A DNA stretch of 64,000 bases from Posidonia oceanica (GCA_037176725.1 JAZBRS010000011.1:5270001-5334000); one strand, 5' to 3'; counted from the first letter of the stretch, positions 20,858-33,440 are shown. The notes: generated from the letters alone by a model not told the origin. Translations and numbers: made by a program.

Positions 20858-23800
20858 TGTAGACACTCCATTTTGACAAGCTGAATTGGTTGAATCTCTC
20901 TCATTGGTGGTTCTCTCCCAAACTTCAAATCAAACCCTAAAACTAAATCCAAAACCACACCCATTTTCTAAACCTAAACCCACTCACAAAAATCCTAGGT
21001 CACACTCACAAAAATCCTAGGAATCCACTTACGAAACCCTAGAAAAAACCCTAGGACAAAACCCTAGAACCAAACCTAGCAAAACCCTAAACCCTAGAAA
21101 CCCTAGGTCACACACACTCACACAAGCCCAAGCCCCCAACTTTTCTTCCTTTTCTTCTCCTTCTCTTATTCTTCCTCTTCCTTTTTTCTCTCTTTTTTCT
21201 CTCCTTTTTCCCCTCCTTCCAGGCCCAGCCCACTTTCTCCTTTTCTTTTTCCTTTCTTTTTCTTTTCTTTCATTCCTTCCACCAGCTCAGCCCACTTCCT
21301 TTATTTCTTTTTTTCTCTCATTTTCAGCCACCAGCCCAGCCCAAACTCCTTCCTCCTCTCCCTCCTCTCCTTCCTTCTCCTTTTTCCTTTCCCTCCTCTT
21401 CTTCTCCTTTCCTTAGCAAACACCACTAACAACATGACTGCCTTCTCCCTTCATTTTCAAACACCCTGACACTCCACCATGCCACCACCCATGACCTCCA
21501 TCACCCCATACCCTGCCACCTCTATGACTGAGGACCAAGGGAGCACGACCTTCACCTCCACCCACAGACATCACACACAAGGGGGAAATTCACAACACAT
21601 AGAGCTCAATCGACACCCACCTCCTGCAGCCTTCACACAGGGGCGTGGGGGGGGGGGGGGGTACATTCACAGGGCGGCAATTCACCTTCCAAACAGACAC
21701 CCACACACAGCAGCACAGTGGGAAGAGAGAAACCCAACATAGAAGACCCTTTTTTCCTCTTCACCGCGAACAGCCACCCAGAGCTTCCACAAACCTCTCC
21801 ATCATCTTCCTCGAGCCTCCACCAATCCCAAAGAGAGATCCCACAGCCCAGAGGGAGCCACATTGCCGAAAAGAGCTCAAAATTCCACAATACACCTAAA
21901 ATCCAAAAACTAGGTTCTAAGTGGCAAAACCAACTTCTGGTTGGCTCCACACCTCCACCAGACCTCCAGCAACTCGCGTCGATCTTCCCCAACAGCCGTA
22001 GCTCGCCGCAGTGCCGCCGTGACCCTCCGCTGGACTGCCTGACCCAACCGAGGTCGGCAGCACACTCCAGCCATCGTCACAAGTAACAGACCTCACCCTT
22101 AAACTCCATGCATGTCTATCTTGCTTTCTAGATAGGTAGAGCTAGGTTTAGAGCTTCGTAGCCCTAGATCGCCTCCGCTGTTACAGTCGTCTTCCCCGAC
22201 GAGCTCTGACAGCTGCTGCCGCACGCTGAGAGCTCCAGACCCCCACCGTTCCTCCGGAACCTCCCCCGAGCTCCGTCGGAGCACCAAAGACCTGCTCCAG
22301 CCCCTCGCGACTGTCATCGAGGCTTCCTGCACCCGCTCCGTCTCTGTAAATCGCCAGACATCTGCACCGACATCGATAGAGCGCTCCTAGCCAGCTCCTG
22401 CCTCTAGACCTTCCCTCGAGCTTCGCCGGACCTCCAGGAGCTTGACCCAATGCCGCCCGAGCTTCGTCGCTGCTTCCAGCACCAGCTCCGCCTTCGACCT
22501 CCTCTGCAGAAGTCCACCTTGGTCAACAGAGCACTCCAGACACCGTCTCAAGCCACTGAGACCGTCGGAGCCATCGGACGCACTGCCTCCAGCTTCCAGG
22601 AGCCTCAGATCGGCCAGCCGCCGCCGCACGCCACCGTGACAACCACTTCTTCCCCGGCGAAGGTGCTGTAGTGTCAAGCGACACTATAGCACTGTAGTTG
22701 GGTATGGATTTGATTTAATTCTTAGTTGATGCATTGAATTAAATTACTGCAGGTTATTTTTATTGCTTTTAGGTCCAGTTGTGGTTTGAGAATCATTTAA
22801 TTTTTATTTTAAATCATACTGCATTACAGTTTGGTCCATCACTTTAATTTAATTGCATACAGGTCCCTCATGCATTCATTTAAATCACTTAAATGTTGTT
22901 TTAAATCATGCATTGCATTTAGGTCCCTAGGTTTAGTTTATTTGTGTTTCAGTCCAGAGTCAGTTTAGAAATCATTTAATTTCTGATTAAAACCATATTA
23001 CATTGTATTTAATTTTTGTAGTTTACTTTTATTACATTTCAGTCCTCTGTTTATTCATCAAAGCATTTAAATGTCATTTTTTAACCTTATTACATTGCAT
23101 TTTATTCCTGTGGTTTGCTTTTATTCCATCTAAGTCCTCAGATCATCACGCATTCATTTAAATCATGTTTTAAACCATATTGCATTGCAGAAAAACCCAA
23201 AAATATGTTGTAATTGCATTTCAATCCAATCTGTTGTGAATCAGTAATTTGATTATGCTTTTTTACTTTATTACATTACATAAAAAACCAAAAATATGTT
23301 TTAATTGCATATCAGTCCATTTTACTTTGAATCATTCATTTAAATCATGTTTTAAAGTATATGGCATTGCTGTTTAGTCCAGAATCATGTTTTAATTGCA
23401 AATCAGTCCTCAGAGCATTCATCCATGTCATTTAAATCTAATTTTTTATCTTATTGCATTGCAGAAAAATCCAGAAACTTGTTTTATTCGCATTTAAGTC
23501 CAATTTGCATACATGCATCATTTAAATTGCAATTTTAATCATATTGCATTGCTTTAAATGCCCAACAATTTTACAAATTGCATTTCAGTCCATGTTTTTT
23601 TAAACTGTTGTCTGTTTACATGCCTTTTTAGCTTTGCATTTAAACCCTGCATGTTTTCAAAATTACATGTAGGTCCTTAGGCCCATTTTCTTTATGCTTG
23701 CATCCTGTCTTGCATTTAAAACCCCACAGTTAGGTCTAATTGCATGTTAGTCCTAAATTCCAACTATTGCATATTTGCATGTTTCTTTTGCATTGCACTT

Positions 23801-25131
23801 TAGTCCCACATGTTTTCAAAATTGCATGTAGGTCCTTTTCTTGCTCTATTGCAAGCGCATCTTTTAATTAATGTTGCATTCTGCTCATGCTTGCCTGTTG
23901 CATTGCTGCATTAGTTTTTATCAGGCATTTGCCCTGCATTGCATACACATAGGGACATTTTGCATTTAAGCTCCTGTAGTTATTTTAATTGCACTTAGGT
24001 CCCTGCATTTGCATTCTTGCATGCATTACACTTCCATGTCATTGCATATTGCACCATTGTATACTTTTGAGCACCCTTAGCATCATTGCATGTAGGACAC
24101 CCTGCATTGCACACACATAGGGGCATTTTGCACTTAGACCCTTACTTAGACCACTTTCCCTGGCCCTTGAGCCATCTGACTTGAAACTTGAATAACTTTT
24201 GATCGGACCGTTGGATCTTCACGATCTAACTATCCAGGTCTTCCTGGTTGAATGATCTTTCATTCTAACCAAAGTTATTTCAGATCAGGCCTCAGATCTC
24301 CAAGATAAGTCCATCTGAATCACTGCATATCACTTATTGCCTTATAACTTGCATCGCATGCATTGTTTTCTTGATTTGTCTTCTCGAACATGTAGATTAG
24401 GCTTTATCGCCTTTGCGTTGTTTCCTCTTGCATGCCGCACCCTTGCATTGCATGGTTTATCGCCTCTGCTTTGTTTCCCTTCGCATGTTGCTTTGCATTG
24501 CCTGGTTTTCATCGCGGTTTTGTTTTATCGCCTGCATTTGCATTAGGGCAGTGATGCTTGCTGTCTGGAGTTCTTACGAACCAGGGCACGTCCTGTTCGG
24601 AACACTGGTAGCGCAGTTGAGCACATAAATTGCACGTTTAATTCCCTGCACACATCTTAGCACTTAGAGCATACATTTGAGCATGTAATCAAGCATTCAT
24701 GGCATTTAGGCATTCACAGCATCATCTTCCTGCATATGTGAGCGTAAGCCTAGAAAGATCGATTCTCGGACGTATCGGGGGTACCTAACACCTTCCCCGT
24801 GCGTAACAGGAGTCCTTGCCCTCTCTCTTGGCATGCAATGACCATATTGCCCTTATCCTAGGCATGAGTCACATTTGCATAGTATTTGCATTCTTTTTTT
24901 CTTTCCTTTTTGCATGATTTCTCATGCTTTCCCTGGTTTTCCTTGTCTCCCAATTTAATAGACATGGTGGCGACTCTGATTTAGTCTTATCTTTGTTTTT
25001 TCCTTTTTTTCTAGTGTTTCTGAGTAGAGTATCCCTCCTCGGGTCCAACTGCTAATAGTGAACCTAATTCCGATAGGTGCACACGAGCTTTGGCATCGTG
25101 CATGGACGATCTGAATTTCGAGGTTACTACA
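20858..25131 (+). mobile_element. Solo Tat-type LTR, 4274 bp
   Basis: It starts TGTAGACACTCCATTTTGAC, ends AGGTTACTACA and is flanked by GCAGC on both sides. Inside are telo-box words (AAACCCTAAA and CCCTAGG, 20930-21115), a CT-rich stretch (21140-21420), a run of 15 G (21647-21661), a GC-rich part (21960-22675), a long part with repeated TTTAGGTCC/CAGTCC phrases every 50-80 bp (22770-24140), and the conserved LTR 3' block (about 24545-25131) with an inner PBS-like word TGGCGACTC (24968-24976). It splits a satellite array, so it is younger than the array. Confidence 0.92.
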
Positions 25132-25645
25132 GCAGCAAAGGATGATATCGACAGATCCGAAGATTTGGCGCAGCAAAGGATATTGATAGATCCGAAGATC
25201 TGGCGCAGCAAAGGATATCGATAGATCCAAAGATCTAGTGCAGCAAAGGATGATATCGACAAATCCGAAGATCTGGAGTAGCAAAGGATATCGACAGATC
25301 CGAAGATCTAGCGCAGCAAAGGATATTGACGGATCTGAAGATCTGGCGCAACAATGGATGATATCGACAGATCCAAAGATCTGGTGCAGCAAAGGATATT
25401 GACAGATCCGAAGATTTGGCGCAGCAAGGGATGATATCGACAAATCCAAAGATCTGACGCAACAAAGGATATCGACAGATCCGAAGATCTGGCGCAGCAA
25501 GGGATGATATCGATAGATCCAAAGATCTGGCGCAGTAAAGGATATCGACAGATCCGAAGATCTAGTGTAGCAAAGGATATCGACAGATCCGAAGATCTGG
25601 CACAGCAAGGGATATCGACAGATTCGAAGATCTGGAGCAGCAAGG
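25132..25645 (-). repeat. 35/38-bp hairpin array, second part (about 14 units)
   Basis: This continues the array at 20374-20857 in the same phase after removal of the solo LTR and one GCAGC. Many units keep the perfect CAGATCTTCGGATCTG on the minus strand. Others differ by one base, mostly C/T or G/A changes. Open frames across it arise from the repeat. Confidence 0.9.
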
Positions 25646-27118
25646 GAAGATAGAATATCGATGCCAAAGGGCAACTAAGATGCCCTTGGTATCGAGGCGT
25701 TGATGGGTTCGCCTTGCGAGCGAACGAGAAAAGGAGACAGGGATGTAGGGGGCCAAGCCGCACAGTTCAGCCGAGAGGAAGTCTGCCAAGGAGTCCTAGC
25801 TGCGGGTGCTCCTGGATTGCTACTGTTGCGTGCTGGTTGAGGCAATGGATGATGCTTGTTTGCTGTTCTAGGTGCGTAAGTCTGCTTGGCTTCTCGGAGT
25901 AGTCTTCTCCTTCACAGGGCAGCAAAGGTGCCCATGGTTGAAGACATCAGCTCCGCAATGCTGGTTGCGGCGAGCTGGTGCTGCATTTGCTCTGATGTAT
26001 GCGCCTCAATTAGAGGGCGGCTGACATGCCCTTAATCGGAAATGCCGGGGTAAAGCCTGCAGGGTTATGCATTAGGCAAGCATGCATTGGATGATCAAGC
26101 AAGTTATTTGATTATTAGGGGTTTTTATTTATTTGCCCTCAGTTAGGTTGGAAAGCATTCATGCCTGCTGAAAAGGAGGAGGAAAGCCCTCAACCCAATG
26201 GACCCTACTAGGACTCACAAGTCGTAGGTGGCTCTCTTTGGTGGGTGGTGGATTGGGCTCCATGCCAGACTCTTCTGGGCTCTGCACTTGCTTTTTTGAG
26301 ATTTTCTTTTCTTTTCTGCTCCCTCATGGATACTCGGGTTCGCTCTATCCCTGACTTTGGTGGTAATAGGCGCCTGGTCTGGACTAGAGGCTTTTGCTGC
26401 AGAAAGGGGTGGCTAGTCCCTTCAGATATGTGGGCTGCCCAAGCATGTGCTCTGACTCCTCTTCAAGATGCGGGGGGGATAAGGCTAACCCGTGCGTCCC
26501 TCTCTTGGGTTGACTTCTATCTGCATATTTTATTTTATGCCCTATGCAAATATGTATATTTTCGACTCACTCTCTCAGTCGCCCTAGTATTTTGTCTCCC
26601 TATGGGAGGTGTAGGCCCCTTATGGAGTTTGGACACTTCGTCCTACTCTCATTGGGTGTTGGCTTCCTCACTTACCTGGTCATCTATGTAGTGTCAATTG
26701 AGAAGGGATGACTCTCTCCTTCCAGCAGGCTTACTTTCCGATTTTCCTCATCGGACAATGGTTGGCATGCAGATTTTTTTTTTTTTTGCTTTTAGGTTTT
26801 CTAATTGATTTTTTTTGTGTTTTTGCTTTCTGCTCTTTTTTGTGCTTTGCTTTTTTGATTTTGTGTTTTTCTATTTTTTGAAAGAAAAAGGAATGCAATA
26901 AGGAAACAGGCAAAGGATACAACACTGGTCCCTGTTGTCAGCTGTTTGCTGCTGTTGTTTGCTCTGGCAGTACTAATGTGATCGTTGAGACTACTAGAAC
27001 TGCTGAAACTACTGTGGATCTGTGCCTTGTGTTGGGACCCAAGGCGTTGCACTTGCAGATTCAGGCCGGTGCTCAGCAGACAGGCCAACTCTAGGAAACC
27101 CCCCCTTCGCGGGCAAAG
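25646..27118 (-). other. Region between gag remnant and satellite in the minus element
   Basis: It includes a hairpin-like pair GATGCCAAAGGGC and GCCCTTGGTATC (about 25659-25695). At 26130-26700 the minus strand resembles the post-integrase region of the plus element (about 44050-44930): both have AGAGTYTGGCATG, a CCACCACC run and purine-rich stretches. At 26774-26900 there is a T-rich low-complexity run. Because gag is followed directly by this post-pol sequence, protease, RT, RNase H and integrase are missing. No other coding region is supported. Confidence 0.55.
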
Positions 27119-28140
27119 CTAGGAAAGGAAAGGAGGGACGGCGATATCGATGTGATCGGAAGGATCCATCGAGGAAGAGCTGGAATCAGCAAGGACAAGA
27201 GCAAGGAGATAGACCCCTGGGGTCCCAGGGTTCTCGGAGCTTGCAGGCTCAGGCAAGGAAAGGCTGGCTATGCTAGGATGTGCTGGTGCAGGTGTGTGTG
27301 CTGCCTCCTGTGTGTTGATGACAATGGACCCATTGTCAATCAAATCTTGGACGGCAATCCAGAGAGTAAAGCATTTGTTTGTCGAGTGTCCGTTGGCTCG
27401 ATGAAACTTGTAGAATATGTCCATCCTGTACCACTGCGGGAGAGGATCCGGTGGTGGACGAATCTCCAGGAGCTCTAGGAGTGACACAACCTTGGGAAAG
27501 ACGGCACTTAGCAGTTCAGGTAGTGGTGTGAATTCGCTTTCCTTGCGACGGGGCCGTCTTCGACCTAGTTGTCGTCCTTGCCGAGTTGGTGTGACGTGAT
27601 GCACTGGCTCGATGGTGGCGATGCTCTATGTAGTGTGTGCAAGGCTATGTGTAGAAGCAAGTTGAGGTGAGCCGGGTTGGCTGGCTACGAGGGCAGGCTC
27701 TGCAAGAGAATCGATGCAAGCAACGGTCGGCTTCTTGTAGTAGCGGACGTTGGAGTCGTTGTTGCCTTTGTTGCTGCTATTGTTGGAGGCAGTAGCTTGC
27801 TTCGCGAATTTAGAGAGTGTGAGGAAGTTTCTACTCCATAGCGAGCTTTCCAAGCGAGTGCCAGCCTGGATCAGTGATGCAAATCTAGTGATGGATTGTA
27901 GGCAGAGTAGAGCCCCAGTCGCTGGCTACGCTCCCCTGATGATGATCTCAATAGCTTCCTCGTTCGAGGGTCTATCTTTGAACTGAGAGGCTAGGGTGCG
28001 CCAGTGGCTGATGTACTCCCCGAATCGTTCGTGGGGTCTTTGCCGAAGAGCGACAAGATCCTCGCGCTTAGGGATCGAGTCAAGGTTGAAGGAATATTGC
28101 TCTAGGAATGCCTAGGAAAGGTCGTCCCAAGTCTTGATGG
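27119..28140 (-). pseudogene. gag: gag remnant of a pol-less Tat element
   Basis: One minus-strand frame reads KTWDDLS, AFLEQYSFNLDSIPKRED, ERFGEYISHWRTLASQF and DRPSNEEAIEIIIRGA, then a low-complexity linker and RMDIFYKFHRANGHSTNKC. The plus element's gag gives the same blocks. The zinc-knuckle-like motif has lost its first Cys (FYKFH instead of FCNFH). In-frame TAG codons lie at plus 28112-28114, 27626-27628 and 27119-27121. The N-terminal part is missing because the sequence switches at 28140/28141 to another LTR. With no pol behind it, the element resembles gag-only non-autonomous families (TR-GAG). Confidence 0.8.
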
Positions 28141-28226
28141 ATTGGCGGATCTCTCTCTCTGGTGGCTTCTAAACCAACACCTAAACCAAACCCAAAATCA
28201 CACCCATTTTTTAAACCAAAACCACA

Positions 28227-28530
28227 TCAAAACCAACATTTCTTCAACCTAGAAAACTACACAAAAACCCTAGGAAAACCAACCTTTCTTCAACCTAGAA
28301 AACTACACAAAAACCCTAGGAAAATCAACTTTTCTCCAACCTAGAAAACCATCCAAAAAACCTAGGAAAACTCAACCTTTCTTCAACCTAGAAAATCATC
28401 CAAAAACTCTAGGAAAACCAACCTTTCTTCAACCTAGAAAACTACACAAAAACCCTAGGAAAACCCATCCTCTCTTCAACCTAGAAAACCATCCAAAAAC
28501 CCTAGAAAACCTAGGTAAAACAATCATGAA
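28227..28530 (+). repeat. About 54-bp tandem repeat with CCCTAGG in the LTR
   Basis: About six units contain TTCTTCAACCTAGAAAAC and AAAAACCCTAGGAAAA. The counterpart in the 3' LTR is 48930-49215. CCCTAGG/AAACCCTA words resemble the plant telomere unit but do not form a telomeric array. Confidence 0.8.
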
Positions 28531-28829
28531 ACCCATTCCAAACCCTAAGCCAAAACTCTCTCAAAACCCTAAATCCTAAACCTTCCAAAAAGCCTTCAAA
28601 ATCCCATCTAAAATCATAGAAAACCCTAGATTAAACCCTAGGTCAAACCCTAGAATCTTAGGTCACACGCCTGCACAAAACCCCTCCAAATTCAGGTCTT
28701 TATCCTCCCTATCTCTCCTGATTATCCTTTTCTCTCTCTTGATTATTCTTTTCTCTCTCCTGATTATCCTTTTCTCTTTCCTCCCTATTCTCCCCCTTTT
28801 TTCTTCTCTAAACTCATCATCAGTCCCAT

Positions 28830-29720
28830 TTAACACTTCTTAAAACAACTAAAGAGAAAAATCCAACCGGAAAAATAAATCAAACACCTAAAAATAATTC
28901 AAAAGAAAATCTAATTAAAAACGAATCAAAACAACCCAAAAACAGTTAAAACTAATAAAAAACAAACTTAAAAACTTAAAAACTAATTAAAACAATTAAA
29001 AAACAAATTTCAAGACTTAAAACAATTAAAAAACAAATTTCAAAACTTAAAGACAATTAAAACAAATCAAAAACAATTAAAGAAGCAAACATAAGAAAAA
29101 CCATTCAAAACCCTTAAAAAACAATCTAAAAATTCAATCAAAAACCTTAAAACCATCAAACAAAAATTAAAACAACTAACAAACTTAAAATCAAAAGAAA
29201 CAAACTTAAATAATCAAAACAATTAAAAAACTTTAAGAAAATAATTAAGAAAGACAAATCAAAAGTTTAAGGGAAACAATTAAAAAGCTCAGAAAACAAT
29301 CAGGAAAAAAGAACAAACCAAAAACAATTAAAAAAAAAAGAAAAGCATAACAACAGCAATCAAAGACCCTAATTAAAATTTTTTTAACAAAAAAGCAATT
29401 AATCAAAGGAAGAAAAAGAAAAAAGGATAAAACCAATCAAAAACTTAAACAAATTAAAAAATTTAAAAACAATCAACAAACTTAATCAAATTAAAAAAAA
29501 ACTTAAATCAACAAACTTAATCAAATTAAAAAACTTAAAAACAATTAACAAACTTAAAATTGAAAAGCTTAAAATCAGAAAACAAACTTAAATCAAGAAG
29601 AAAATCTAAACAATTAAAACAATCAAGAAAAAAAAACTTAAAAAACTATTAACAAACTTAAAAGAATACTTAAAAAGGCAAACCTAAACATAATTACTTA
29701 AAACTCTAAAACAAATCCAA
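28830..29720 (+). repeat. A-rich, G-poor low-complexity tract in the LTR
   Basis: Nearly 900 bases are made of AAAACAATTAAAA-like words with very few G on the plus strand. Counterparts are 49500-50400 (plus) and about 59250-60010 (reverse complement, in the inverted LTR). No coding is supported. Confidence 0.7.
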
Positions 29721-32700
29721 CTTAAAAAACCAAAATCCAAATTCATTTTCTTTTTCTTCTCCTTATTCTTCCTTTTCTCCTTCCTTCCCTCCTTCTTTCA
29801 TTCCTTTTTTATTTTTCTCCACCAAAGCCCAGCCCACACCTTTTCTTCCTCTTCTTTTTTCTTTTTTACTGTGCTACCCAACTCCTTCACCCCTTCTCCT
29901 TCTTCTTCTCTTCTTCCTCTCCTCAGAGCAAATGACAGACCTTCCCTTCCGTTTTTCAAACTCCACCTGACATCCTATAGACTTCCTGACTATCCTCCTG
30001 ACAGACTCCATCACCACGACCCACGACCTCCATGCCCTGCCACCCAAAGACCAAGACCAAGACCGTTTCCCTCTCCCCTTGACCAACAAACACAAAGAGA
30101 AGGAGGGAGAACAAAACCAGATTTCCCCCCAGAATGACCCATCTTTTTTCACACACAGAGACCACTCAGAACTCTAGCTTCCTTGTGCTTCTTCCAGATC
30201 CAGAAACCACCCAAGAATCCACCCAGAATCCTCCCCTGAACCCTTCAGCACCCCATTCCTCCAGAGCCACCTTCTCCATTGCCAAACCAGCACCACAGCC
30301 CTCCTCTCCTTCCCAAAACCTCACCACCTCACTCACTGAACCACCACCTTCACGACCCAACCCTCGCTTCAACCCGAAACCCCCCACACTCCCCACACTC
30401 CACTACAAACACCTGCGTCCAGAAACTGTCCAAAAACTCCAAACATCCACACCACCCTCCACAGACCTCGCAAACCCAATTGGATCACTCCATTGCACTC
30501 ACCAGACCTCCACCAACCTAGAGCGACCTCAACCTTGGCCAAGAACGCCGTACATCGTCGGAACGACCTTGGCCTCCTCTGCCTCCACCCAAAAAATCCA
30601 GATCTTCCTCCAGCCATCGCATTCCACTTCTGGACGCACCTGGAGCTCCGCCAGCACGTGTGGAGCACGCCGGTGTCGTCCGCTCGCCCTCTGGCCCCTC
30701 CGAGCGCCACAGCGACCCCTCGCCGGCCAGCCTCAACCCCCTGACGTTGCTGGCCTTCTGCGGCCGTCGTCACAGGTAATTCGATATACCATTAGATTCC
30801 TTGCATGAGCACCTTCGTTTCTAGTATTTTTTCAGATTTTTTGGCCCATCGTGCCGCCTCTGGTGCCTCGCTGGAGCTGCCACCTTCTCCAGCCACATCT
30901 GTCGCCGTCGTCGCTCGCCGCGCCCTCTGGACCGCCGCGCCGCCTCCGCCTGCCTCCGGGCTACCACACCACCCGCCCAGAACCGTCCTAGGCCCCCTCC
31001 GCGCCGCACGCCGCCGCCCCTCCGCCAGCAGCACAGTGCCTGGTGCTCGGGAAGAGGAAGACGATGCACTGTGCTTTTATTTTTTGTTTTTTAAAACTTG
31101 AATATAGTTTAGATGCGTGCATTGAAATAAATTTTGTTAGCTTTTTTTTATTGCGTTTAGGTCTTGCATTTGTTTAGAAATCATTTAAGTCTGAATTAAA
31201 ACTTTATTACATTGCGTTTATTATCTGTCATTTCTGTTTATTGCAAGTTAATCCTTCTGTAGTTCAAATAACTTTAGTTTCATTTGCGTTTGGCCCAGTA
31301 GCTTGTTTTATTTGCTTTCAAGTCCTGTAATTGATGAATATCATTTAAATGATTGTTTTTTTATCTTATTACATTGCATTTTATTTCTGTAGTTTATTAT
31401 ATTTGCACTTAGGTCCTCTGTTGATTTATCATGTCATTTAAATGCACATTTTATCATAGTACATTGCATTAAAATCCTCTGTTCATTTTAAATTGCATCT
31501 AGGTCCTGTCCCAATTCATGAAAATCATTTAAATGCACATTTTATCATATCACATTGCATTTTAACCCCTGTACTTTCTTTATTTGCATATCAGTCCTCA
31601 TACAGTTCATGTATTTCATTTAATCATCTTTTAAAACCATATTGCATTAATAAAAAGTCCAGATGTTTATTCTATTTGCATTTTGGTCCTCCTGTGATTC
31701 TCTATGTCTTGTGTTTGTTGCTTTTAAGTCCCTGACTTTATTTTATTTGCATCTAGGTCCCTCTATGTTGTGCTGTGAATGTTTTATTTTGTTTTCTTTT
31801 TGCAGTCAAGCCCTATACTTTCTTTTTATTGCACTAAGGTCCCCCCCTTTGTATTCCTGTGTCTGTGTGGATTCTTTTTGGCTTTGCAGATCAGTCCATA
31901 GGTTTTCTTTATTTGCAAAATGGTCCTTCCTTTTGTTTTACAGGAGTTTTGTTTTCTTTTTGGCCTTGCATTTTGGTCCAGGAAGTTTTGGATATTGCAT
32001 TTGGGTCCTTCCCCATGTTTTCTTGTGACTCTTGGCTTGGTTTTCTGGTTTTGCATTTAATCCAACATGTTTTCAAGTTTTGCATGAGAGTCCTTCCATG
32101 CCATGTTGTGAGTCCCTGGATTTTGTTTTGGTTTTGCTGTTTGGCTCGGAATTTTGTCCAAATTACACATAGGTCCTTGTAGATGTCCTTTGTGCTTTTT
32201 GAGTCCCTTCTGGCTTTGTCCTCTGGTCCAAAAACTTTTCTAAAAATTGCATGCAAGTCCCCACAAGTTTTTCGAGTTTTGTACATACTTTTGTTTGCTT
32301 TGCAATAAAACCCATAACTTTTGCAAACTGCATTTAGGTCCTTGGTCCTCTTGTGTAGCATGCATTGCACCCATACATCATTGCACTTAGCATTTTAGCA
32401 CACTTCTGAGCACCCTTAGCTCCCATGCATGTGGGAGGCCCTGTTCTGCACACCCCTAGGACCTTCTTACACTTAGATCCCTTCTTTTCCTTGGTTCTTG
32501 GGTCTTCTGCTTTGAGGCCTGTGTATCTTCCGATCGGACCGCCGGATCTTCGCAACCAAGCTACCGGATCATCCTGGTGGAGTGGACTTTCACACTGACC
32601 AAGGTTGCCTCATATCAGGGCTCAGATCTCCAAGGTAAGTCCTTCTGAACCTCTGCATAGCACTTTGTCACATATCACTTGCATTGCATGCATTGTTTTC

Positions 32701-33099
32701 GCCCCGCGTTTTCCGTGCATGTAGATTAGGACTTCCCCTCTTGCCTATCAACTCCACTTCCTCTTTTCGCGTATCCTTAGTGTCTTTGGGTTGAGTTTTT
32801 CTTGGATTCACTACTGATCGCGACCTTCTTCCCCCTTTTCCACGATCCGATTGCACCGCGAGCTTTGGGCAGCGTGTGAGACACATCGTGGGACGGTTTA
32901 GCGGGAAACAGCCACAGGATAGTGGTGATCCTTCTGCTTGCTTTCTCTCCCCTTTGTAGATCTTCACACCTGCATTGCGTGGTCCTTAAGTGGTGTTTGT
33001 TCTCACACTTACATCGCTTGCCTTACTTTACTTGTTTTGTTTTTCCCCTTTGCATGTTTTTACATCTGCATTGCACGGTTTTTACAATGTTTTGTTTCC

Positions 33100-33440
33100 G
33101 CACTTGCATCGCCTATTTTCGCTTGCTTTTACACCGTTTTGCGTGCCTGCTTTGTTTCTTGCACCGTTTTGCGTGCCAGCATCTGTTTTCGCCTGTTTTC
33201 ACACCATTTTGCGTGCCAGCATCTGTTTTCGCACCGTTTTGTGCACCAGCATCTGTTTTTGCTCGTTTTGGCGCCGCTTTGCGTGTCTACATTTGCTTTC
33301 GCCTGTTTTCGCACTGTTTTACGTGCCCACTTTCCTTTTCGCTTGTTCTTGCACTGTTTTGCACGCCTACTTTCGTTTCTCACACCGTTTTATGTGTTTG
33401 CTGATGTTTTCCTTTGCGTGTCACTCGCATGTGTATGGTT
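33100..33440 (+). repeat. Tandem repeat CGCACCGTTTTGCGTGCC in the LTR
   Basis: Units of about 35-55 bp share TTTTCGC, ACCGTTTTGCGTGCC and AGCATCTGTTTT. The 3' LTR copy is at about 53775-54115, and the inverted LTR has the reverse complement with GCACGCAAAA words (55440-55840). All three forward frames stay open through it because the repeat lacks stop triplets. Confidence 0.75.

Noticed and set aside
20930..21115. Interstitial telomere
   Set aside because: CCCTAAA-like words are present but not as a regular head-to-tail heptamer array. They are telo-box-like words within an LTR.
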